Of a DNA stretch of 64,000 bases, positions 12,201 through 22,179 are shown piece after piece. A program made the translations under genes and the position numbers. Origin of the DNA: Onthophagus taurus. Lineage: Eukaryota > Arthropoda > Insecta > Coleoptera > Scarabaeidae. How positions within the stretch are numbered: the stretch's first letter is position 1; the number at the start of each line of letters is the position of its first letter. Location: the NCBI RefSeq assembly GCF_036711975.1, contig NC_091972.1, positions 10,483,001-10,547,000 of the forward strand, written 5' to 3'. The notes under the pieces were generated by a model. That model had not been told where the DNA came from and ran no database searches. It worked only from the letters and a program-made list of their open reading frames with translations.

Positions 12201-15200
12201 GTTTTTATTAATCGTTTTTTGGGAGTTTTAACCTCACAATCTTCACTTTTTCCACCATTTTTATTTCTAGATTGCTCCCCGTCACATTCGGATGATTCCG
12301 AATCTGAATCAGAATGCATTGAAATATCAGTTTGAACAGAAGTTCTTCTCGTTCGTCTCGTAGACTCTCCGTGTCGCGTATTAACCCGATTTCTTGTAGC
12401 TGGAGTTGCCGGACTTTTTGTTCTACTCGATGATGATGTTACACTTGAGGGAGTTGTTGATCTTGTGGGTTCCACTGTAGTTGTTTTACCCGTAAAAGAA
12501 GTACCTCTACCTCTTTTACTAGGTAACGATTTTGTAGTAGGAGTTGATGATGAATTAGGTAAAGATGTTGTAGACTAATAAAAATAAATTAAACAAATTT
12601 TTTAGGTTATATATCATCAATATCTACCTTAGAGATAAGATTTGAACTTTGTTTTATTCTTTTGGCTTTAGTTGAAACGCTAACATTTTCAGCAATTCTT
12701 TGTGGTGGGATCCATTCATCATATCTTGTATTCCAACCTGTATAATGTACCATGTAAATTGGTCCTTGAGAATCAGTACCTATTTCTATCACTTTTGCTT
12801 CATATGTAGCTACTTTTGAATCATGTGTAGGGCCATAATAAACCATTAATTTATCGCCAACGTTTACAAGTGGGGTTGGTATTGTTTCAATAGTTGTACT
12901 GAAAAACAAAATTGTTTTTTTTATAAAAGGTATACATTTAAGGGGGGATTCCAGTCTCTTCCAAGCAGTATACAGTATGCAGAACAAAATAGACCAGAAT
13001 CCCCCCCTTAAAAATAATTATACTTTTCATGTGAAGATTTTTCTTCAGAATTAACCCTTTTTCTCCCTCTTCTTTCATCCTTTTTGATCGCTTTTAAAGC
13101 CATATTTTTAGCTGCAGCATCTCTCATAGGCATTTTCTCCTTAATTTTTCTTTCTGGTGTCATAGCTTCTTTAGCTTTCAAAGAAGGAAATTTCGTTCTT
13201 GTACTCTGCTGAGTCCTTTCTTCTTTATCGCTTTTCTCATCTTTTTCCTTCTCTTTTTCCCGTTCCTTCTCCTTCTCTTTCTCCTTTTCTTTCTTCTCAT
13301 CTTTTTCTTTAATCTTTTCGATAATTTTTCCCTTTTTCTCCTTAATTGGTTTTGGTGTATCAGGTTTTTTAACCTTAACGACCTCCTTAGAAGTACTTGC
13401 AACAACCGGTTCTATTGGAGAATGACGTATTTCTATATTTTCGCTGATACTCTGATCGCTACTTTCACTATTTTTCTTTTTCTCCTCTTTCTTTACTTTT
13501 AATTTGTTATTATCTTTGTCTTTTTCATCAATTTCTTCCTTTTTCTCTTCGATTTCTTCTTTTACGCTATCAGGTCGAGGGCTTTGAACGGGGGTAACAC
13601 GATCTTTATCCCGTATTAAAGGTCGACCTCTATTCTTTTTGGAACTTCTCGTATGATCGGACATCGTACAACCTAAAGTTCGATAAAAGGACTCATATGA
13701 GTACAAACATTTTTTGTAGACTGCTTTAACTTGATTAAATGTGTTTTGGTTGTTGGAATACTTTAAGCGTAACCCAACTGTTCGCCATTTATTTTGATTT
13801 GTAACCCTATTGTAACCACCAATTTTGTGAACAACGCGGAAGAGTCTGTAAAGATCAACATCTTTACTCCCAATCATTGGGCTTTTATTTAAAGGGGTTC
13901 CACTATCATCCATAAATTTATAAAGTTGGGCTACGAAATGATCTTTTTCTTCACGTGGTTCATCATCAGAACTCTAAACAATAAAAGAAGAAAAAAATTA
14001 GTTTTAAACAAACGCAGATTTATTATAAAAACGATAAAAACATACGTCTGTGAAATTTTCTTCTGAATCCGTATATTGATTTTGTGGGTTAAACAAAATA
14101 CTTTTTTCCCAATGATCAGGTAAAGAATCTTCATTTAAATATTTTAAAGCTTTTTCAACGGCTTCAGCCAAAATGGAATTTTCAACTTTTGCACCTAATT
14201 CTTTAGTAAATTCGGTTACTTCTTTTTTAGGCACTGTGTAACTAAAAATATCATTATAAATTAAATAAAAATATATTCCTAACCAGAGCTGTCACATCAA
14301 GATGATTTAAATCATTTTATTGACTTAAGTTGTAATATGTAATTTAAGTCTTATTTTTCAAATAAATCAATAGAAAACATACTTGTGCAGAGGCAGTAAT
14401 AAACATAATATTCTAGTGCAGTGTTCCCAACCTTATTTGTGATATGCCCCACCTAAACCTTTAAAAAATTGCTATGCACTCAACATATACATGATTTTTA
14501 TTATTCAAAAACTAAATTTTTTGCTCAATGAACAAGAAGCATTTCTGGATTTTCATCTTTCATTAATTTTAGACAACCATTGATTGGCACATGATGTTAT
14601 ATTCTTCATTGGAATGTTGTTGACATCTAAGTAATCTTTTAGCTTATTGTATACAGGTGTTTCTAAATTGATGCGAAAGATATCAAAGAGTGATTTCAAA
14701 ATTAAACTTTTTGTTCAAAACCCCTTCGCCACCGAATTACAACTCTAAAGTTACGGAAAAAATTGTTTTTTTTATTTAATAAATCCACTATGGAAGAATT
14801 TAGAAGAATGAAATTTGGCAGATAACTTTTGCTAATAAAATGACACTTTTTAACGATTTTTATAGCCCGAAAATGTTATTAGAAGGGGCTGAAATAATCA
14901 ACATTTATAATACTTTGCATCAAAACTTTTTAATGCGCCTACATTTTTCTATTTAAAAACATGATTTAAATAGAGGGATTCAATACGCAACTTTTTTGTC
15001 TCTTGATATTTTCTCCTAAAATTATTAGTTTGATCACAAAAAAATAAACTAATACACAAGCTCAAATGAATTAATTCAGAAATTGGTTATTGTTAGTCAA
15101 AGAAATGAAATTATGTCAAATTGATCTCAGCATTATTTTATTTTTTGTGATCAAACTAACAATTTGCGTTTTAATAACAACAATTAACACAAGAAACTCC

Positions 15201-18200
15201 ACAATATCACTCAAAATAATCTCATTAACGCACAATAAACTGTTTCAAATCGAATTTTGACACTTGGAAATTTTAAATCAAAACAATTGGTTGTCATGGT
15301 TACGAAAATTTTCTTATGTAACCGATATTAATATTTATTGTACATAATTCAGAAAAAAATCCTCTTTCAAATTCCGATATATAGTAGACGCCACGAGAGC
15401 TGGCAGTAAATCATCATTTTCTGCTCTTACAAATGCCATACGTAGTTCACAAACCGCTAGAGAGTAATGTGTGTTGGAAAGAGATAGTATTAGTTTAATA
15501 TGTCTGCTGTACAATTCAAATGGCCACGTCGAAAAAGTACGTCTGTTCTTCTAAGGGATGTCACTCTATAATTATAACTTCAAATCGAAACGTCTTGTGA
15601 GCGTTGTCATGAATCTGTTAGTGTTTTCACAAACCGAAAATGTTTTCTTTGAAAGGAAAATCATTAAATAATATTTTTGACAATGTTTGACATATAACCT
15701 CCATTACTAACATAACCTACATTTAAATGTATGTGGCGAAATAATCTAAGTCGTACGTCCATATCTTGATTCATACCATTTTTAAGCGATCTGTCACTGC
15801 CAGCTCTCGTGATTTCTACTATAACAAATGTGGTGTTCCATTAAAAAAAAAAACTTCGATGACGTCATAACTCGCTTAAAAATGGCGAAAAAAATTTAAA
15901 TCTTTAGACCCGTTACTTTTGAAGCGAACTGTATAACTTGGAGGAGAAGGGGTTTTGAACAAAAAGTTATATAAAAGACACCCCTTAATTTTTGCTGAAA
16001 AATCACCTCTTGAAATCTTTCTCATCAATTGAGAAACATCCTGTATATATTTGGAGGCAGTGGTGCTTTCTAACGATTTACAGAACAACATTTCTTCAGC
16101 AAAATCACCTTTATCAATATATCTTACATAAGTCAAAAGTACAACCTTACTGTTTCTCAAAGATGATTCATCTATTTGCAGGGAAAATGTTCTTGTTTTC
16201 AGCTTTACAATATTTTCTTTCAAACTCTTAACTTTAATATCTTTATCATGATTTTTTATAACCGTTTTGAGAAATGCTGATATTGAGGGTTTGATTACAT
16301 CCTCCTCTAGGGTATGATTTTTCCCCAATTTAGCGATGTGTAATGAAATTTGATAACTAGCCTCAAGAGTACGATTGATAGTTGCATTATGATTAGTAAA
16401 TAAAGACTTTAATGGTACTCTTAATTCAAAATTTTTCTTTAAACTTTTAAAATAACTCAAATATGAATTAATATGAGCACTGTTTCGCTTTCACATGTGC
16501 CTCAAGAAGAAATATGTTATACTTGCATATCTCAAAAAAAGTGTAATAACACTTTCTAACTTTAATAGCAACGACTAAAAGCGATGGAACAGTTAAAACA
16601 AGAATGATCAGAAACATCTATTTTAGGATTTTATGACTGGGATGTTTGTTTTACAAAATTTAGCTTATTTCTTTGACCTGTACAACAATGAGATTATTTA
16701 TGATGAAAAGAAAAAATAAATTATTATTTTAACACATTTTGTTAAACTGTCATATAAAATACCTATTATAACTATTTAACAAAATTTAACATAATATATT
16801 ATAAGTTGTAACATAAGAATGTTAAAAAAACGTTGGTCATTACTAGTACCCTGTAATCTGTAGAATGATTCATGCAACATACTATAATATAGGCTGGTTA
16901 AGTTATCTAACTTAACTAGTGTATATTTTATTGGCTCTCAACAGTAATCAACACTACTGATTAAATAAATCAGTTAATTTGAATTTTGTTGCTTAAATTC
17001 AGGGAACTAGATTGATAAAAGTAAAAAAAATCTCTATTTACATTAAGACAGGACAACTTTCGCCTGTATATAAACAACAATTATAGACTTAACAGTCATA
17101 AGCATCACATAAACGATTTATCAGAAGATCAGAGCAGAGACACTAAACTGTTATTTACAAATTTCTTTAAACATATTCGTTCTGCAGTCGTTTTCACTTC
17201 AATGCACTCACACATGATTACACAGAAGTCATCCCAGGGCCAGCAAAGCGCCGCAATTCGGATTATTCAGAGCCAGAATTAATTAAAGGAGACTTAAGTA
17301 AAATAGACTTAAATATTCAGTAAGTTGACAGCTCAATTCCCAACAAAGTACATTAAATAAAGTACTTACTATCGTCCATCTTTAAAAGATCGAACTAAAA
17401 ATTCATCCTTCATATTGATTTTAACTGTGGGTTGAGCAGAAGGCATCACAATAAGTCCTGGAAACCAATTATCTTTGTTTCGTTTTTTCTCACTAGATTC
17501 CACACTAACAACACGACCAATATCTGCAGTATAGAGTTCAAGATCGGGTTCATTATCTTCTTCTTGTTCTCCTTCGCTACTATCTTCCCTAAAAGATGAT
17601 GAATTTTGTAAGAAACAACTAGAAATTTACATGTAAGTGCTTTCTAATCTCACTTAAGCTGTCTATTTCTGCGCCCTCTCCGCCCTCCAACGACAGGATT
17701 CCCGAAATGTTCGGGATGGGTTAACGGAAGTTGATCCAGGGTTTCACTTTCGTTAAAATGTCGACCACTTTTTAGACAAAGTGCCGTCCTTTTTAACGTT
17801 GTGATGTCGCCATCATCAAAGACAACGGTGTATTGACTACAATCTTGTACTTTAGTGATTGTAGCGTCGAAAAATTCTTTTTTTTCCGGGTGTTTAGCTT
17901 GTACGATTTGTCCTACTCTTAACGTTCCTTTAATGTTATCGTCGTGAACGGTGGCTGTTCCCAAACCCATTTTAAAAGTAACCTTAATAGTTTAACGTTA
18001 AATAAACCTCGATTAATCAAACGACAAATTCAATAAAAAATAATTACCTTGCATTTTACCAATCGCACAACTTTGCTCACTTTGGCCTCACAGAATGCAC
18101 CTTTATACTTAGCACTAACAGCGGTCCCCTCGGACAAATACGGGGGATCGTCTCCTTGCTACAATTAGTCAAATAGACACAATCCAAAGACACATTAGTA

Positions 18201-18240
18201 ATTAATAAAAATTCAAACAATTGATAAATTGACTTACCAT
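9299..18240 (-). CDS. htk: ARID4-type chromatin protein (RBBP1 / hat-trick family)
   Basis: Eleven coding exons join in frame to 1728 residues: 18240-18238 (ATG only), 18158-18048, 17982-17654, 17588-17370, 14241-14046, 13973-13024, 12898-12628, 12574-12200, 12137-10048, 9998-9871, 9813-9299. Domains in order: Tudor-like pair (about 1-125, with TVVFDDGD and [16 protein letters not shown]), the RBB1NT/PWWP-like block (about 170-225, NWFPGLIV), ARID (about 297-385), chromo barrel (about 610-680, [18 protein letters not shown]), a very acidic and Ser-rich middle carrying [12 protein letters not shown] (about 870), and a basic C-terminal coiled coil. ARID4 proteins act in the Sin3-HDAC/Rb repression complex in the nucleus. 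The length is near the family's usual 1200-1700. Intron 4 is about 3.1 kb with transposon insertions; other introns are 40-130 bp. The symbol follows the fly orthologue and is by recalled similarity. Confidence 0.93.
12938..13012. mobile_element. 75-bp TTAA-flanked hairpin in ARID4 intron
   Basis: TTAAGGGGGGATTCCAGTCT on the left and AGACCAGAATCCCCCCCTTAA on the right are inverted copies around about 35 bp. It fills most of the 125-bp intron between the ARID and chromo-barrel exons. The TTAA at both ends recalls piggyBac targets, but the element is too short to assign to a family. Confidence 0.6.
14490..16480 (-). pseudogene. hAT-like (ZBED5/FAM200-type) transposase fragment, split by an insertion
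   Basis: The minus strand from 16460 reads [14 protein letters not shown] motifs ([38 protein letters not shown]), typical of hAT transposases of the ZBED/SCAND3/FAM200 group. The reading breaks at about 15970 and resumes at about 14704 with [20 protein letters not shown] and [13 protein letters not shown], the next block of the same family. The gap is a separate inserted element. The BED finger and C-terminal dimerisation region are not seen, and the copy lies in intron 4 of the ARID4 gene in the same orientation. It is dead. Confidence 0.75.
14705..15969. mobile_element. 1.27-kb TIR element nested in the hAT-like fragment
   Basis: Both ends carry AACTTTTTGTTCAAAACCCC as inverted repeats, and similarity extends about 60 bp inward (GTTACGG against CCGTTACTTTTG). 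No coding region is present. Inside are further inverted pairs: TTAGTTTGATCACAAAAAA near 15027 with its partner near 15140, and CGAGAGCTGGCAGT near 15395 with its partner near 15797. Its insertion splits the hAT-like reading at the expected point, so it is younger than the hAT copy. Confidence 0.75.
16480..17369. other. remaining part of ARID4 intron 4, nothing recognised
   Basis: AT-rich intron sequence. No gene or clear repeat was found. Confidence 0.5.
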
Positions 18241-18930
18241 TTTGTTGTTAAGCAAACGCTCTAATTATATTTTTTTTGTTTAATTCTAGTTACATCTGAG
18301 TACGGGAGTCTTCGGAGAAGGAAGAGTAAAGTGTGTGAACGAATAATGATATTGAGGCCAAAATAAGCCAGTTTCGCCCAAACACCTTGTCACGGAAAAC
18401 CCCGTTGTTTTAAGGTTTTCGCGTCAATGGAAACATGAGGACGCTTTTTAACGGCACAAACTGAATGGGAATACTAATTTTCGTCATTATAATGAATTTT
18501 GTTTATCTCTTCAATACATAACGCGGTGGATACAACAAGCGAACTATTAAAAAGTAGCGGCTGATAGAACGCGCGGCGTTGTCACATATATTTATTGTTG
18601 GATTCGGCAACAACGCTTAAGGGAATTACGACATCTATGCTTTATAAGCTTGATTATTAAATTACTAAAACTAATAAATAATTAAATCTTTAATTACATT
18701 AATTATTCGTTTTTGGAACAAAAATATTATTAATTAATTTTCTTTAATTTTGTAACTTTAATAATCAATATCTACTTTATCGGCATTTTATATTTCTAAA
18801 CGTCATTCATTTAAATTTATTATTATTTGAAGCTAATTTAATTGAATGTTTTCTTTTAAGTATTTATATTTATTAAAAAATTATTTAAATATTTATATTC
18901 GTTGTATTTATTAACATTAATTGTGAGCCC
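18241..18930. promoter_or_regulatory. upstream region and probable 5'UTR of the ARID4 gene
   Basis: The ARID4 start codon is the last three bases of its exon, so transcription must begin further up on the minus strand. The region 18241-18640 is less AT-rich than the flanks and contains no other gene. No TATA box or known site was securely identified. Confidence 0.4.
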
Positions 18931-18959
18931 CCAGTTGTCAATCGAAACGATCTCTGGGT

Positions 18960-20400
18960 AAAAGATGGCGTTAGTTAATGTCATGCTTATCAGAAAGAAA
19001 AATCAACAATTACTGCTTTCCATGCTTTGATAAACAGTTTCGAGGAGACAATTGCAACCAAAGAGATAGCCCTATGTGGTTTCACAGACATAGAAGGTGC
19101 TTTTGATTGAACGTAAAAGACATACATCCGTCGACGACCATGCTGAAACCATGCTGAAAAGCCGGCAGATCACAGCCTGTCTGGGAGGCGAGTCTTTGAC
19201 TATTAAAGCACTTAGAGGTTGTCTTGGTGATCCCAATCCGAGGTAAATATGACACAATCATAATCCAACTAATGCAAAAAGCCCTACTAGTTGCTGTCAC
19301 TTGGTGCAGAAGCAATGGGCTCAGTATTAATCCAAACAAAGTCGAAATAGTCCCTGTTACTCGGTGAAGGAAGCTACAATTGAGAGCACCCTCCATTGAA
19401 GATAAAACTATGAACCTCAAAACTGATGTCAAATACCTAGGGGTAATACTAGACAGTTAATTAAACTGGAACTCCCACTTAGTCAAGACGCAGATCTGAC
19501 ACAGTCGTCTTGGAAGGAACTGGGGTTTTAAACTATGAATAGCCTACATACCAATAATCAAACCCATGGTCGCCTATGCCTCACTGGTTTTGTGGCCAAA
19601 AACAAAACACAAGACAGCACAATAACAGCTGGCACAAATCCAGCGGTTAGCATGTCTTAATATAACAAGATCTCAATACCAATGAGATTTCCAACAGCTG
19701 CTCTTGAAGCCCTACTTGATCTCACACCACTTCATTTATACATAGAAAAGGAGGCAGCTTTAAGTGCCTTATCATTGAAAACATGCTCTTCACTCAAGTT
19801 AATGCTTGGGTAACTTCAGAGGACATCTCGAAATCCTCAAGGACCCATGTCTAAACCACTTGATTGAAATTAAAACGAACCTTATACCGACAGGATATAA
19901 TTTCGAGCCGTATCGTTTCGTCATATTTAGAAGCAGGGATGATTGGGCGAAGGGTGAGCCTCAACTTAAAAGAGGAGCCCTTGCCTGCTACACCGATGCT
20001 TCAAAGACAGTTGGATCCGGCGTAGATATGAGAATTAGTGGACCAAATAGCCGCATTAAATTGCCCCTCAGATCGGTTTTAAACCTACAAAAGCAACAGA
20101 AAGGTGCATCAATAAACATTTTCGCAAACAGTCGGGCCGCCGTAAAGGCAATTCAGGCCTACACATGTGACTCCGCACTGATCAGAGAGTAACCTGAGAG
20201 AACTCGTCGAATAAGACTCAACATTTTCGATAATGTTCGCCTGACACCTACCAACATAAAGGAAGAAGATCTTAGAGCAATACTAAAGTTCATAAAGGAT
20301 CTAAATTTGCCCTAAACTATTGCAGAGCGTTAGCTACAATAGATCTTATAGGTCGCGGTGCTTCCCTCAGCCTGGCAGCAATAATAATAATAAATAATAG
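18960..20400 (+). pseudogene. I-like non-LTR retrotransposon relic (RT and RNase H)
   Basis: Translated pieces include EIALCGFTDIEGAFD (RT palm), WCRSNGLSINPNKVEIVPVT and LKTDVKYLGVILDS (RT thumb), then ALACYTDASKTVGSGV and INIFANSRAAVKAIQ (RNase H). Several stops and frameshifts separate them. The 3' end runs into AATAATAATAATAAATAATAG at about 20385, a TAA-rich tail like that of I elements. The YxDD segment appears to be deleted. A second copy of the same family lies on the minus strand at 29064-30235. Confidence 0.8.
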
Positions 20401-20715
20401 TAGTAAATTTTTTAAAATTTAATATCAGTATTTTATTATCGACAATGACGCTGAATAACAACTAAAACTAGTTGTGTACACTATATTGTGTTAACAAATA
20501 CAGCAAATGACAAATTTTTATATTTTGTCCACCTAAATTTGAGAAATTGACCACTGTGTGGCGCTATATGTAGCAATCGACTGCTGTCGCAGTACTTACA
20601 AGAGGGCGTGATTTAACAGTTGGCGTTAAACTTACGCCATTGCAGTTGACTGTTATAAAAGTGATTGTTAACATTAGAGAATTTTCTACCTTTGGTATAG
20701 CAGTAGCGTAACAAA

Positions 20716-21087
20716 ATGGTGAAAACTGTGAAACGGATTGCGTTTAGTGAAAAACAAATTCTAAATTTAATTGATTTGTATAGAAAAAAGGAATGTTTGT
20801 GGAATACAAAGTCGCCGTTTTATAATAATCATGCAGAGCGTAGAGACGCTTTAAGATTTATAGCAAAATCGCTGAATTACAACGAGGAAACCATTAAGAA
20901 AAAGATTACCTCAATACGAGCAACGTATTTGCTCGAGAAAAAGAAAATAAAGGATAGTTTACTCGCGGGAAATGGAGCTGATACTATGTACCGTCCAACG
21001 GTAATATGGTTTGAGCACATGAATTTTTTAGATGGTGTTATAATTCCACGAAAAACAACATTAAATTTGGAAGTACAAACAACACAG
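20716..21087 (+). CDS. MADF-domain exon (N-terminal part of a MADF-BESS-type protein)
   Basis: An open frame from ATG at 20716 encodes 124 residues ending at a GT donor (CACAG|GTAATT) in phase 0. Residues about 12-110 form a MADF (Myb/SANT-like) domain: FSEKQILNLIDLYRKKECLW at the start, the YNN..RRDALRFIAKSLN core, the IRATYLLEKKKI helix and a closing WFEHMNFLDG. MADF proteins bind DNA as transcription regulators, and many are transposon-derived. If the donor is not used the frame ends at 21102. The nearest fitting phase-0 acceptor with a matching partner is the BESS-like exon at 24253, also used by the THAP gene. The join would give about 257 residues. Which junction is used is unproven. 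Confidence 0.7.
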
Positions 21088-21324
21088 GTAATTGTTTTAT
21101 AGTATTTATTGCTATAATTTATTGAAAGTATAAACGTTCGGTATGTATGTAGTTTGATGTGGGGGTGAATTCCTTCACAGCACTTAGGCCCCAATGTACA
21201 TCCACACAATTTACAGTTCATTTAGGAGTCAGAAAACTAGCCCAAGGTTTTAATGAATGTTAATATAGAACAGAATAATCTTTATGTCCGTAATTCGGAC
21301 ATAAAAGATTAGAAAAAACTTTGG

Positions 21325-21425
21325 AAACGTCACCGTTGTTTCGCACGCGGTTGGTTGAAATAAAAATCAATAAAAAGTGCTTGAGCGAGATGCCACGAGA
21401 ATCTTATGCGCTAGAAGAAGAGATC
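21325..21425 (+). repeat. dispersed repeat, inverted partner at 23565-23670
   Basis: TTTCGCACGCGGTTGGTTGA and GAGCGAGATGCCACGAGAATC occur here and, in reverse complement, at 23570-23660. The pair flanks the two THAP exons at 2.2 kb spacing. No open frame is associated. Confidence 0.7.
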
Positions 21426-22179
21426 GGAACGATGAACGTTTGCTATTACTACTGTTCTGTGGCCAAACAATGACCACACTGACTTCTTTGAGTGAATACG
21501 ATACTTTATCGCAGAATGAGTTCTTATTCAAAATGTAAACACGGTGATAATGGGACCGTTACCCGCAATCGAATAGAAGGATTGGTAACATTTTCAGATT
21601 CTAAAATTGTTTAATTTATGCAATAATTAATATTAAAATTCAAAATCCCCTCTATAAAAGCTTTGGTGACGTTTACGAAGTTTTCGCGTAAGATCAAGAA
21701 GACACACACGTGCATCGTTCCTAGTCGAAGAGAATGTGGCGCCCTCCGTGTTGTGATGCATTTCTGTTATAACCTAACCCCAAAAAGAACAATTTGATAT
21801 AAATATTGTTATTCCAGTGTTGTAATGTGTGTAAAAAGTAACTTATTTGTAATATATCATTATGAATTATTGAAAGGAGATTACCGGTATTAATATTAAG
21901 ATTAATTAAAGAAGTGAGGGCATTCCGAATTGAGTAAGTTAAATAAATTAATATGATCTAGAAAGAAATAATTTTTAACAAGTTATTTTTTTACATCTAG
22001 AAAAAATCAAATAAAAAGTAAAAGATTTAAAGGGAACAGTGGAAAAAACTACCTAAGAATTTGAACCAATTTTCAGGCCATAAAGGTCTTTGTCTAAAAC
22101 AGATATTTTCCACTCTTCCTAAAAATAGAGGTTTAAAAAGAGTAAGATAACAAAAATTGCTCAATATTTCCAAAGTGCG

